Shown here: positions 18,887 through 26,968 of the stretch, in pieces | How positions within the stretch are numbered: position 1 is the stretch's first letter | How the letters are laid out: every line of letters starts with the position of its first letter | Assembly: GCF_030409685.1 (NCBI RefSeq) | Contig: NZ_JAUFQJ010000005.1 | Coordinates: forward strand, 62,001 to 126,000 | From: Ferruginibacter paludis | Lineage (GTDB): Bacteria > Bacteroidota > Bacteroidia > Chitinophagales > Chitinophagaceae | Reading direction: 5' to 3' | Length of the DNA: 64,000 bases | Program-made: the position numbers and the translations under genes | Notes under the pieces: model-generated | What the model was told of the DNA's origin: nothing | The model's database searches: none | Seen by the model: the letters and a program-made list of their open reading frames with translations, nothing else

Positions 18887-19819
18887 ATGATCAGCAGACG
18901 AAATATACGGGTTAAGGTAATGCAGAGCCTGTACACAATTGACAGTATGAGCAATGAAGTAGCTCCTGCAGAGGCCGTTCGCCTTTTAAGAAAACAAATA
19001 GACCAGAGCCGTAAATTATTTGTTTACCTCGTTTACTTTGTAAGCGAAGTAGCCCGGTACTCCGAGAAAGACGCACTCAAAAAAGCATCCAAACATTTAC
19101 CTTCCGAAGAGGACCTGAATATCAATACCAAAATAGCCGGTAACGAGTTACTCTGGAAAATTGTTGAAGAACCTGGTTATGCGGCGGCATGTGCTGAAAC
19201 CAAGCCGCAGCTGATGATGGATGAGGAATTGCTGAAAAAGACCTACCAGGCGATGGCCCAGTCTGAAGAATACGCCGATTACACGGAGGCACAAAGCAGG
19301 GATAAGAAATCAGAAAAAGATATCCTTGAATTCATTTTCACTAACCTGATGCTGCCCAACGAAAATTTCATCAGCCATGTAGAAGAACATTTTATTAACT
19401 GGGATGATGATGCGGAAATGATGAACATTCTGATGCTGAATTTTTTACAAAAGCCCGGCAGTTATAATTTCAATGAATTCGTAAGCAAAGAAAAGTGGGA
19501 CTTTGCAAAAGGCCTGCTGGAAACCACGCTGGAGAAAAAAGAAGTGAGTATGGAATTGCTGAAACCCAAGTTAAAAAACTGGGATGCAGACCGTATTGCC
19601 GCCCTCGACCTGATCATTATCCAGATGGGCATTTGTGAGTTTCTATTTTTTGAAACCATCCCTACCAGGGTAACCATCAACGAATACATTGATCTGGCAA
19701 AAGAATACAGCACCCCGCAGAGCGGCCAGTTTATCAATGGCATCCTGGATAATATTCATAAAGAGCTGAGTGCCGAAGGAAAGATTAACAAGAAGACATT
19801 TAAGAACAGCACGCTTTAA
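18887..19819 (+). CDS. nusB: Transcription antitermination factor NusB (long form)
   Basis: 310 aa, about twice the E. coli protein but typical of Bacteroidota. It begins MISRRNIRVKVMQSLYTID, the conserved R-R-x-x-R-x-x-x-x-Q-x-L-Y motif of NusB; the C-terminal third carries the main NusB fold (WDADRIAALDLIIIQMGICE, PTRVTINEYIDLAKEYSTPQ, FINGILDNIHKEL). It binds boxA RNA with NusE/S10 and supports rRNA transcription. It heads a cluster nusB, DUF1573 gene, yajC, then coaE, an arrangement familiar in this phylum. The middle insertion has no assigned function. Confidence 0.93.
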   Translation: MISRRNIRVKVMQSLYTIDSMSNEVAPAEAVRLLRKQIDQSRKLFVYLVYFVSEVARYSEKDALKKASKHLPSEEDLNINTKIAGNELLWKIVEEPGYAAACAETKPQLMMDEELLKKTYQAMAQSEEYADYTEAQSRDKKSEKDILEFIFTNLMLPNENFISHVEEHFINWDDDAEMMNILMLNFLQKPGSYNFNEFVSKEKWDFAKGLLETTLEKKEVSMELLKPKLKNWDADRIAALDLIIIQMGICEFLFFETIPTRVTINEYIDLAKEYSTPQSGQFINGILDNIHKELSAEGKINKKTFKNSTL

Positions 19820-19903
19820 TGGATAATTTTTTAATGGATAATTGATAATGAACGCACTGATGCCTTGCTTTTCCGCTTTCAGCCTTTTGCTTTCAGCTTT
19901 TAA
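19817..19903. repeat. Intergenic AATTATC string and CTTTCAGC heptads
   Basis: Just after the nusB stop the sequence reads TTAATGGATAATTTTTTAAT, then GGATAATTGATAATG (the complement of the AATTATCAATTA family). This is followed by CTTTCAGCCTTTTGCTTTCAGC, the complement of the GCTGAAA heptads at the coaE end. Confidence 0.6.
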
Positions 19904-19915
19904 ATTATAACTTTG
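19886..19915 (+). promoter_or_regulatory. Candidate promoter of the DUF1573 gene
   Basis: TTTG (19886-19889), 18 nt spacing, TAACTTTG (19908-19915). The start codon is at 19929, which would leave a very short 5' leader. The TTTG falls inside the heptad repeat, so the promoter may have been formed by repeat insertion. Confidence 0.45.
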
Positions 19916-19928
19916 CAAAAAACTACGA

Positions 19929-20363
19929 ATGAAAAAATATGTTTTATTCTTTTTAATAAGTGCCGGTATTGTTAGTTGTGATGTGCGGAGAAAAGATAAG
20001 GTGGCAGATGGCATGGCTTCTATGGCAGAAATGGCAGCAATGGATAGTACTACCGTTCAGATCATTGACACCGCTTATAATTTTGGTACTGCCACTGAAG
20101 GAGAAAAAGTATCCTATAATTTCAGGTTTAAAAATTCAGGTGACAAACCTTTGATAGTTACCAATGCCCATGCCAGCTGTGGTTGTACGGTTCCCGAAAA
20201 ACCTGAAAAGCCGGTAATGCCCGGTGAAACAAGTTTTATAAAAGTTGTATTTAACAGCCAGGGTAAAGTGGGACACAATGAAAAAACGATCACCGTAATT
20301 TCGAATGCCAACCCTGCCTTTCCTCCCTTGATTTTAAGAGGAGATATCACAGCCAAAAAATAA
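19929..20363 (+). CDS. DUF1573-family lipoprotein
   Basis: 144 aa. A lipoprotein signal ends in GIVSC (Cys19). The rest is one DUF1573 immunoglobulin-like domain with its hallmark segments: AYNFGTATEGEKVSYNFRFK, the Cys-x-Cys motif SCGCTVPEKP, and a final ISNANPAFPPLILRG strand. Family members are exported Bacteroidota proteins of unknown biochemical role, related to ASPM-SPD-2-Hydin folds. It lies between nusB and yajC, as it often does in relatives. Confidence 0.88.
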   Translation: MKKYVLFFLISAGIVSCDVRRKDKVADGMASMAEMAAMDSTTVQIIDTAYNFGTATEGEKVSYNFRFKNSGDKPLIVTNAHASCGCTVPEKPEKPVMPGETSFIKVVFNSQGKVGHNEKTITVISNANPAFPPLILRGDITAKK

Positions 20364-20399
20364 AAAACATTTCATTTTTAATAATCAATTTCACAACAC

Positions 20400-20741
20400 A
20401 TGCATTCACTTAGTATTTTTTTGATGATGGATCCCCAGGGAAAAGGCAGCAGCAGTTTTTCTTTAATTTTTATGGGCCTGATGATTTTAGTTTTCTGGAT
20501 GTTTATGATTCGTCCGCAGGCGAAAAAAGCAAAGCAACAAAAAACCTTTATATCCGATCTTAAAAAAGGCGATAAAGTAGTAACCATCGCGGGCATACAT
20601 GGCACGGTTAATAAAGTAAACGAAGACGGTACCCTGAGCCTTGAAGTGAGCCCGGGCAGTTATCTTAAAATTGAGAAGAGCACGGTAAGTATGGAAATGA
20701 CTGCAGCGATCAATAAGCCGGCAGCTGAAACAAAAGCATAA
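20400..20741 (+). CDS. yajC: Preprotein translocase subunit YajC
   Basis: 113 aa, normal size. One N-terminal membrane helix (SLIFMGLMILVFWMFMI) is followed by the diagnostic RPQAKKAKQQ, then the cytoplasmic domain with LKKGDKVVTIAGIHGTVNKV. YajC binds SecDF and supports Sec export at the inner membrane. It follows the DUF1573 gene by 36 nt and is closed by a strong terminator. Confidence 0.94.
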   Translation: MHSLSIFLMMDPQGKGSSSFSLIFMGLMILVFWMFMIRPQAKKAKQQKTFISDLKKGDKVVTIAGIHGTVNKVNEDGTLSLEVSPGSYLKIEKSTVSMEMTAAINKPAAETKA

Positions 20742-20797
20742 TCTCTGTTCCCGGAAAGGGAATTAATACAGGAATACAATATTTAATTAATAATTTT

Positions 20798-20825
20798 AAC
20801 CGGTCGTAAAACGACCGGTTTTTTT
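20798..20825 (+). terminator. Intrinsic terminator after yajC
   Basis: Perfect stem AACCGGTCG / CGACCGGTT with a 5-nt loop, followed by T5. It ends the nusB-DUF1573-yajC unit and separates coaE. Confidence 0.92.
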
Positions 20826-20872
20826 AGCAGTTACCATCCGGGAAAATGCTGCAAACAATAATACACGGGTTT

Positions 20873-20910
20873 TAATTATCAATTATCAATTAAAAAATTA
20901 TCCATTAAAA
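20873..20910 (+). repeat. AATTATCAATTATC-type dispersed repeat before coaE
   Basis: The sequence TTAATTATCAATTATCAATT then AAAAAATTATCCATTA lies directly against the coaE start. Close relatives occur at 44642-44676 and 55182-55235, the complement at 19817-19850, and a shorter piece at 60436-60455. Confidence 0.65.
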
Positions 20911-20912
20911 CG

Positions 20913-21533
20913 TTGGTTTTAAAAGTTGGCATAACAGGAGGCATCGGCAGCGGTAAGAGCACGGTTGCAAAGATATTCGGGTTGCTGGGCATCCCTGTTT
21001 TTTATGCAGATGATGCTGCCAAAAAATTGATGAATGAAGATGAGCATCTTAAAGCAAAAATTATCGGCGCATTTGGCACAGATAGCTATAGGAACGGCAC
21101 ATTGAACAGACCATTCATTGCAGAGAAAGTGTTTAATAACCCGGCACAGCTTACCTTGCTAAACAGCATTGTACATCCCGCCACAATTGCCAATGCGGAC
21201 AAATGGATGCAGCAACAAACCGCTCCCTATGCCATCAAAGAAGCCGCCCTGATATTTGAAAGCGGAGCCGAAAAATGGCTGGATAAAGTAATCGGTGTAT
21301 TTGCCCCTGCTCCCCTGCGGATACAACGGGTAATGCAAAGAGATGGTATAACGGAACAAGAGGTTACGGCCCGGCTAAACAAGCAAATGAACGAAGATGA
21401 CAAAATGCATTTATGTGATTATATAATCAACAACGATGAGCAGGAACTTTTAATACCACAGGTGTTAAAGCTGGATGCGATTTTAAGGGAGGAAGCTGGA
21501 AGCAAAAGCAAAAGGCTGAAAGCTGAAAGCTAA
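20913..21533 (+). CDS. coaE: Dephospho-CoA kinase
   Basis: 206 aa. It phosphorylates dephospho-CoA in the last step of CoA synthesis (cytoplasm). The P-loop GITGGIGSGKST stands at residues 6-17, followed by the family motif PVFYADDAAKKLM and the lid segment QRVMQRDGITEQEVTARLNKQ. No ATG or GTG gives this N-terminus, so the start is TTG at 20913, right beside an AT-rich dispersed repeat. The last dozen residues (AGSKSKRLKAES) are encoded by a GCTGAAA-type repeat and look like a repeat-derived extension. It is a separate unit from yajC. Confidence 0.93.
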   Translation: MVLKVGITGGIGSGKSTVAKIFGLLGIPVFYADDAAKKLMNEDEHLKAKIIGAFGTDSYRNGTLNRPFIAEKVFNNPAQLTLLNSIVHPATIANADKWMQQQTAPYAIKEAALIFESGAEKWLDKVIGVFAPAPLRIQRVMQRDGITEQEVTARLNKQMNEDDKMHLCDYIINNDEQELLIPQVLKLDAILREEAGSKSKRLKAES

Positions 21534-21586
21534 AGGCTGAAAGCTGAAGGCTAAGGCTGAAGGCTAAAGGCTGAAAGCTGAACGCT
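21494..21586 (+). repeat. GCTGAAA/GGCTAAA heptad repeats overlapping the coaE 3' end
   Basis: About a dozen imperfect 7-bp units (AGGCTGAAAGCTGAAGGC...). The first units are translated as the CoaE tail; the rest are non-coding. The complementary orientation (CTTTAGGCCTTCAGCC) follows at 21655-21690, so the two could pair around the terminator stem. Confidence 0.75.
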
Positions 21587-21592
21587 TGTGCA

Positions 21593-21645
21593 AATACAAA
21601 GGCGGAAGACGATCACTTTTTACGACCGTCTTCCGCCTTTGTATT
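21593..21645. terminator. Bidirectional terminator between coaE and the aminotransferase
   Basis: A perfect 19-bp inverted repeat (arms 21593-21611 and 21627-21645, AATACAAAGGCGGAAGACG and its complement) around a 15-nt loop, placed between two converging genes. The outer part of the stem is AT-rich instead of a clean T-run. Confidence 0.8.
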
Positions 21646-21689
21646 ATCCTTTTGCTTTAGGCCTTCAGCCTTACGCTTTAAGCTTTCAC

Positions 21690-22880
21690 TTACTTCAATT
21701 TAGCCAACGCATCAATAATACGTACCCAGGCTCTTTCAATGTTTGTCATGCTGTTGGCGAAAGAAAAGCGAACACATTTTGGCTCGCCAAATGCATCCCC
21801 CATTACAGAAGATACATGCGCTGTATTTAACAGGTACATCGAAAAATCGGCCGAATTGGTAATTACATTTTCACCGTCTGATTTACCAAAATAAGAAGAT
21901 ACATCAGGAAAAATATAAAAAGCGCCTTCCGGTTCGCTGCATTTAATGCCGGGAACATCTTTTATTATTTCCATTACTTTAGCCCTTCTGCGGGTAAATT
22001 CAGTCGTCATATCCATAGAAGGTTTCAGATCACCGGTTAATGCTGCTACTGCGGCTTTTTGGGTGATAGAACAAGTGGCACTTGTGAACTGGCCCTGTAA
22101 TTTTTCGCATGCCTTAGCTACTTCCACATTGGCCGCGATATAGCCAAGTCGCCAGCCGGTCATGGCAAAACCCTTACTCAGACCATTGATCAGGATAATC
22201 CTTTCTTTCAGGTCGGTAAATTGCGCAATGCTTTCATGCTTGCCTACAAAATTGATGTATTCGTAAATCTCATCTGCAATGATATAAACATTCGGGTATT
22301 TTCTTAACACGTTGGCCAGACCTTCCAGTTCCGCTTTACTGTACACTGCGCCGGATGGGTTGCAGGGAGAGGAAAACATGAACAAGGTTGTTTTATCCGT
22401 AATGGCTGCTTCCAGTTGTTCGGGTGTAACTTTAAAACCACTTTCCAGGCTGGTACTTACCTGCACCACAACACCACGGGCTATTTTAACCAGTTCTGAA
22501 TAAGTAACCCAGTATGGCGTAGGAATTACCACTTCGTTACCGTCGTCTACCACCGCTAAAATGGCATTGGCCAGGCTCTGTTTTGCCCCCGTAGAAGTAA
22601 CAATATTTTCAGGCTTATAATCCAGGTTATTGTCGCGTTTTAATTTGGTGCAAACTGCTTCTCTTAAATCTGCAAAACCCGCTACCGGAGTATAATGACT
22701 CCAGTTGTCGTTGATAGCTTTTATAGCCGCATCCTTGATGAACTGAGGTGTATCAAAATCAGGTTCTCCAAGGCTAAGGTCAATTACGTCAACTCCTTTT
22801 GCCCTTAATTCACGACCCAGTTTGGCCATTTTAAGTGTTTCAGGTTCTGCAAAGCGATCCAATAAAGAAGAAATGTGCAT
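21690..22880 (-). CDS. aspC: Class I aminotransferase (aspartate aminotransferase type)
   Basis: 396 aa, fold-type I PLP enzyme of the AAT I-gamma/beta kind. Visible: DLSLGEPDFDTPQFI near the N-terminus, YTPVAGFADLREAV, the PLP-contacting NPSG (Asn174), D203 and Y206 in IADEIYEY, the Schiff-base lysine K236 in NGLSKGFAMTGWRLGY, and the C-terminal substrate-carboxylate Arg in CVRFSFANS. Probable reaction: aspartate plus 2-oxoglutarate to oxaloacetate plus glutamate. Closely related aromatic aminotransferases cannot be excluded. Single gene, converging with coaE. Confidence 0.9.
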   Translation of the reverse strand: MHISSLLDRFAEPETLKMAKLGRELRAKGVDVIDLSLGEPDFDTPQFIKDAAIKAINDNWSHYTPVAGFADLREAVCTKLKRDNNLDYKPENIVTSTGAKQSLANAILAVVDDGNEVVIPTPYWVTYSELVKIARGVVVQVSTSLESGFKVTPEQLEAAITDKTTLFMFSSPCNPSGAVYSKAELEGLANVLRKYPNVYIIADEIYEYINFVGKHESIAQFTDLKERIILINGLSKGFAMTGWRLGYIAANVEVAKACEKLQGQFTSATCSITQKAAVAALTGDLKPSMDMTTEFTRRRAKVMEIIKDVPGIKCSEPEGAFYIFPDVSSYFGKSDGENVITNSADFSMYLLNTAHVSSVMGDAFGEPKCVRFSFANSMTNIERAWVRIIDALAKLK

Positions 22881-23065
22881 GTAGTTTAATTTTAGGATTG
22901 CGAAATTACAGGAAACCAGACATTTATTGCATAGATAAATACAGAAATCATTTTTTGGGTAAAAGTTTTTGAACCGGCAAGGTGAATTCTTAGAAAAAAT
23001 CTACAGGATGGCTACCAATTTCATCCTCCGGATGAACATAACGTGCACCTGTTTTCCTTCAACCT

Positions 23066-23110
23066 GATTAGCCGGCCTGCTTATGAGTTGAGAGTATTAT
23101 CCGGCTAATC
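23066..23110. repeat. 10-bp inverted repeat upstream of the MORN gene
   Basis: GATTAGCCGG (23066-23075) and CCGGCTAATC (23101-23110) are perfectly complementary, 25 nt apart, about 60 nt before the MORN gene start in a 289-bp gap (22881-23169). There is no T-run, so it is not a standard terminator; it may be an operator or leader structure. Confidence 0.5.
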
Positions 23111-23169
23111 GTAATAATCATTATCTTTAAAAAATGCGCAGCTGATTCGCTTCGCTAACCCATTGTCAT

Positions 23170-23898
23170 ATGAAAAATAGCTTTGCAATCCTTCTTTTAG
23201 TTTTACTGCTCCATTGCGGTGTGATTGCCGCACAGGATTCCTCCCAGGCCTGTAAAGTACTTACTCCAACATTGAATATGCGCTACACAGGTGAGTGTAA
23301 AAACGGCCTTGCCAGCGGGCAGGGCGAAGCCTTCGGCCAGCATCATTATAAAGGCACATTTGCGAATGGCAAACCAAACGGAGCCGGTGTTTATTATTAT
23401 GACGACAGTACTTACCATGCCGGCTTTTTCCAGGACGGCCAAATGGAAGGCAAAGGCGAAACGCATTATATGCACAATGGAAAAGCTGACAGCACCATCA
23501 AAGGGTTCTGGAGCGGCAATACCTACCGTGGTAAAGATTATAAAACCTACGATTTTAACGGCGCCACCATGTTTGACCGGTATGAGATTAAAGCTACACC
23601 TCAGTCAGGCCGCACCATCAGCTTTGAAATATCTACAACTTCAGGTTCTCCAACCGGTGTCCCTTCCGATTTTCAGGGACAGCCCGGCTATGTTTTAAGA
23701 CTGGAAGATATTGTTGCGGGTGACCAGGCGATCATAAGAAAGTTATCTACAGTAGAAACTCCTACCAGGTTTCATGTTACATATGATATTGACAGGTTCC
23801 CCGTAAAGTTATACGTCACCATGTCGAACGGAAACAACTTTACGCTGAACCTGTATAAAGCGGCCACCTGGTCGGTACGGTTGTATGTAAATAAGTAA
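23170..23898 (+). CDS. Secreted MORN-repeat protein
   Basis: 242 aa. A signal peptide (about 1-21, ending AAQ) is followed by three to four MORN motifs (YTGECKNGLASGQGEAFG, YKGTFANGKPNGAGVYYY, YHAGFFQDGQMEGKGETH, IKGFWSGNTYRGKDYKTY, about residues 38-135). The C-terminal half is beta-rich with no recognised domain. MORN repeats form beta-hairpin rods that bind lipids or proteins; no specific function can be given. Transcribed alone; the next gene is convergent, 38 nt away. Confidence 0.82.
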   Translation: MKNSFAILLLVLLLHCGVIAAQDSSQACKVLTPTLNMRYTGECKNGLASGQGEAFGQHHYKGTFANGKPNGAGVYYYDDSTYHAGFFQDGQMEGKGETHYMHNGKADSTIKGFWSGNTYRGKDYKTYDFNGATMFDRYEIKATPQSGRTISFEISTTSGSPTGVPSDFQGQPGYVLRLEDIVAGDQAIIRKLSTVETPTRFHVTYDIDRFPVKLYVTMSNGNNFTLNLYKAATWSVRLYVNK

Positions 23899-23936
23899 TA
23901 TTCCAGTCTGAAAACGGTAAACCCCACTCCGATCCT

Positions 23937-24425
23937 CTATTCACACAATTTCAATGTGGCTGCGTTGCGGTTGCTCATTTGTATTTTGTTGATTTTTGAA
24001 GCCTTGTCGAAATATACAATCAGGATACCGTATTTGGTTTGGTAAGCATCCCAGGTTACATCTTTTATAGAAGGGTTACCCAGCACATTAAATAAACTGG
24101 TTCTGGCAGCCCCTATCAGCGGAATGCTTAGCTTGCCTTTAAAATGTGCCCCGATCTCTATATAATTCCTTTCAGTAAAAAAAGAAATGTCTTTGTCTTT
24201 AAAAAAAACACCGCCACAGGTGCTGCCATTGGTTTCAGGCGTGGCACTGGTAAAACAGGGGAATTGCTTTTCAACATCTGCCAGGGTTGAATAAGTAAAT
24301 ATCCGGTTCACAGTACCTTCCAGCACATCCACGTCAAATGGCGGGCAAACGACAGTGGTCTTAAGCTGAGCCTGCAAAAGCATTGAACTTATTAACCCTG
24401 CCACTAAAAGAATACTTGTTTTCAT
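23937..24425 (-). CDS. Hypothetical secreted protein
   Basis: 162 aa with a signal peptide (MKTSILLVAGLISSMLLQAQ). The mature part has four cysteines (VCPPFDV, FPCFTS, STCGG, KLCE), which could form two disulfides in the periplasm. No family is recognised. The sequence is compact and ends in a conserved-looking KINKIQMSN. It converges with the MORN gene, and its own upstream gap (24426-24605) holds no feature I can name. Confidence 0.72.
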   Translation of the reverse strand: MKTSILLVAGLISSMLLQAQLKTTVVCPPFDVDVLEGTVNRIFTYSTLADVEKQFPCFTSATPETNGSTCGGVFFKDKDISFFTERNYIEIGAHFKGKLSIPLIGAARTSLFNVLGNPSIKDVTWDAYQTKYGILIVYFDKASKINKIQMSNRNAATLKLCE

Positions 24426-24605
24426 ACTGATATTGTTTTAAATAATGATTGAACCAATTTTGAAATTAACTTGTGCAATGCCCTGTAATGCAAATTCCTT
24501 GCTACAATTCATTTAAACAATTATCTTTTTTAAAAATGGAATGAAACTCAATTCAGGCGCATCCTGCTACGAGTTCCAGGTAAAACTTTGCGGATTAAAT
24601 TTATG

Positions 24606-24935
24606 TTACTCAAATACCAGGTACATCCCCAGGCAAATTATGCAAATGGCTACGGAAGTAAGTCCGAATAAAATAAGATTGTACAAAGCAGGAAAAGGAT
24701 TTAGGATGGTAAGCAGACAACTTACAAAGCCCAGAAAAGCGCCTGCTGCCATACAAATAAACCCTGCCTGTAATTTTTTAGCATTTTTTAATTTTCTGAA
24801 CGCCCTTAAATGAGTGCTGATGGAAGCTGCATCCAGCCCGCTTTCTTTTAATTTTTGTTCTACGACTTCTGGTTCCAGTTTAGCGGCTATCCATTGCCGA
24901 ATAATGGCAAGATCAACTGATAAAGTATCTGACAT
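24606..24935 (-). CDS. Hypothetical small membrane protein
   Basis: 109 aa. The N-terminal half is soluble and helical (IRQWIAAKLEPEVVEQKLKE, then a basic FRKLKNAKKLQ). The C-terminal half has two hydrophobic helices (AGFICMAAGAFLGFVSCLLT and LILFGLTSVAICIICLGMYL). No family recognised; the layout suggests a two-helix inner-membrane protein with a cytoplasmic N-terminus. Confidence 0.65.
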   Translation of the reverse strand: MSDTLSVDLAIIRQWIAAKLEPEVVEQKLKESGLDAASISTHLRAFRKLKNAKKLQAGFICMAAGAFLGFVSCLLTILNPFPALYNLILFGLTSVAICIICLGMYLVFE

Positions 24936-25259
24936 GGCGGTGGATTTGACAATCGTAAATGCGTAATGGCTTCTGAAATTGACAATTAAAATAGCAAGAT
25001 TTTTTTAAACTGGCAAATTGGCCGGCATTTTTTTTAAACGAAAAAAGTAAACCGATGAAGTCTGGTCAGTCACTGAAACTTTCTTATTAACCCGGTGCCC
25101 CTGCTGAGTTATTCATTATGACGCCCAGTTTAGGAAGAACAACATGCAACTCTTTTTCAACATTCGCTCCCGGTATTGATGCGTATGCAAATGGGAATCA
25201 TTGAAGCTTATTTTACCAAGATGTGCTATCTTTAGTTGAACGGTTTAAAAAATTGCAAT
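24936..25259. other. Intergenic region before the DUF1080 gene
   Basis: Flanking genes diverge. TATCTTTA near 25226-25233 could serve as the -7 box of the DUF1080 gene, but no -33 box fits. I see no gene or strong hairpin. Confidence 0.35.
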
Positions 25260-25952
25260 ATGAAAAAAATCACACTGCTTGTCCTTGGCTTTTGCAGTTG
25301 CTCTGTTACAAAAGTAGCGGCACAGGATACAGCATACATACATCCCAATACAAAAGAAAAAGGCTGGCAGGATGTTTTTACAAAAGGGCTCACCAACGCT
25401 GTTTTCCCTGCAGGTGTATGGAAAGATTCTGCCGGTATTTTTACCGCGTCAAAAGATGAAGCATTGTGGAGCAAAGATCAGTATGATGATTTTGTTGTTG
25501 ACCTGGAATTTCAAACAGCTGAGGGTACCAATAGTGGTGTGATAGTGCATGCTACTGATATTAAAGACTGGATACCGCACTCCGTTGAAATACAGATTGC
25601 GGATGATTATTCAAAAGAATGGAGCAACGTATCACCCAACTGGCAATGCGGCGCCGTGTTCGGTCATAAACCGGCTACCAATAAAACATTAAAGCATCCG
25701 GGAGAATGGAATCATTTTACCATTACCTGCCGTGGCAAAATGATCTGGATTGTGTTAAACGGAACGCTGGTAAACGAATGCAATATGGAGTTGTTTACTT
25801 CTGCCAAAACAAATCCGGATGGCTCGGAAGTACCTGCCTGGCTGCCTAACCCGATGTCAACACTGCCGCTGCATGGTTATATCGGCTTCCAGGGAAAACA
25901 TGCGGGTGCTCCTATTTATTTCAGAAATATTAAGATCAAGAAACTCAGTTAG
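25260..25952 (+). CDS. Secreted DUF1080 (3-keto-disaccharide hydrolase-like) protein
   Basis: 230 aa from the ATG at 25260. A signal peptide (MKKITLLVLGFCSCSVTKVAA) is followed by one DUF1080 concanavalin-like domain with its usual landmarks: a DDFVVDLEFQTAEGTNSGV strand, the HSVEIQIADD segment, the WNHFTITCRGKMIWIVLNG block and a final GYIGFQGKHAGAPIYFRNIK. The family includes 3-keto-glycoside hydrolases and sugar-binding proteins, usually periplasmic. Activity here is inferred. The frame extends upstream to 25236, which adds no family sequence. Confidence 0.87.
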   Translation: MKKITLLVLGFCSCSVTKVAAQDTAYIHPNTKEKGWQDVFTKGLTNAVFPAGVWKDSAGIFTASKDEALWSKDQYDDFVVDLEFQTAEGTNSGVIVHATDIKDWIPHSVEIQIADDYSKEWSNVSPNWQCGAVFGHKPATNKTLKHPGEWNHFTITCRGKMIWIVLNGTLVNECNMELFTSAKTNPDGSEVPAWLPNPMSTLPLHGYIGFQGKHAGAPIYFRNIKIKKLS

Positions 25953-26031
25953 CATTTTCACACCACGGAACGACGGATACAAAGGGAACAACGAAATACA
26001 GCGAAAGCTTATATACTCTTTCGGAGAGACC

Positions 26032-26130
26032 CCGTCAGCGGTTATAAACCCCTGACGGTGGTTGATAAAACTCCTTCCTATTTTACTGAGCTTTTCTAAC
26101 CGCCGACGGGGCATGGAGCCGCCGTCGGGG
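26032..26130. repeat. Composite GC-rich hairpin repeat, copy 2
   Basis: Hairpin 1 is CCGTCAG...CTGACGG (26032-26058); hairpin 2 is AACCGCCGACGGGG paired with GCCGCCGTCGGGG (26098-26130). Same design as 13156-13323 with a shorter middle. It lies in the 276-bp gap between the DUF1080 gene and the endonuclease III gene. Confidence 0.7.
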
Positions 26131-26228
26131 TTATGCGTTTCCGGTTACGATAAGGTGATAAAAAATTGTCCTTTCTTTTCCAAAATGATTGCAATTTATT
26201 GTAGGTTTAACTTCATAAAAATTTATAC

Positions 26229-26855
26229 ATGGCAACAGTAAACTGGCCGGAAGCAGTAAAACCTTTATTAAAAAAATACCTTGGCAAAAAACACCCGCTG
26301 GAGTATAAAAGTGTGTACCAGTTAATGGTGATGGTGGTGTTGTCTGCACAGGATTCTGACAAACATATTAACCAGATAGCGCCTAAGTTTTTCACAGCTT
26401 TTCCAAACATGAAAGCGCTTTCACAGGCCACACCGGAAGCCATACAGGAGCAAATAAGTGATGTAAGAAATTTTGGCAATAAATCTAAATGGCTGAGTGA
26501 ACTGTCGAAGAAAATAAAAGACGATAAAAACATTCCGCTTTCGCTCGATGAGTTGACAGAGCTGCCGGGCATTGGACGTAAATCTGCCAATGTAATCAAG
26601 CGGGAAGCTGGCGCCGCTCCTGAAGGCATTATCGTAGACTTACATGTGGTGCGTGTAGCGCCACGCCTGGGGATTGCTACCGGAGCTGACCCAAAGAAAA
26701 TTGAAAAACAACTGATGGAAGCATTGCCTGCCAAACAATGGGACGCAGGTATGGCCATGTCATTTTTAGGGAGAGAAATCTGCCGGCCAACCAACCCACA
26801 ATGTGAAGTATGTGTGATGAATCCGGTTTGTGCTTATTATAACGGAAGCAAATAA
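26229..26855 (+). CDS. nth: Endonuclease III (DNA glycosylase/AP lyase)
   Basis: 208 aa, usual size. It removes oxidised pyrimidines and cleaves the abasic site (base excision repair). Visible: helix-hairpin-helix LPGIGRKSANVI with catalytic Lys118, catalytic Asp137 in VDLHVVRV (most homologues have VDTH), and the four-cysteine iron-sulfur motif Cys-X6-Cys-X2-Cys-X5-Cys at 185, 192, 195 and 201. Single gene with its own terminator. Confidence 0.94.
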   Translation: MATVNWPEAVKPLLKKYLGKKHPLEYKSVYQLMVMVVLSAQDSDKHINQIAPKFFTAFPNMKALSQATPEAIQEQISDVRNFGNKSKWLSELSKKIKDDKNIPLSLDELTELPGIGRKSANVIKREAGAAPEGIIVDLHVVRVAPRLGIATGADPKKIEKQLMEALPAKQWDAGMAMSFLGREICRPTNPQCEVCVMNPVCAYYNGSK

Positions 26856-26887
26856 ATTGCCTGGCTATGCAAAGACACTTATAAACG

Positions 26888-26920
26888 AATACCTCCCGCA
26901 AAATGCAGGAGGTATTTTTG
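26888..26920 (+). terminator. Intrinsic terminator after nth
   Basis: Stem AATACCTCC (26888-26896) / GGAGGTATT (26908-26916) followed by TTTG. It sits between nth and the converging M24 peptidase gene. Confidence 0.88.
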
Positions 26921-26968
26921 TTTTGATGGTATTCGATACTAGTAAATGTATAGCAGCTAAAGTGAGTA

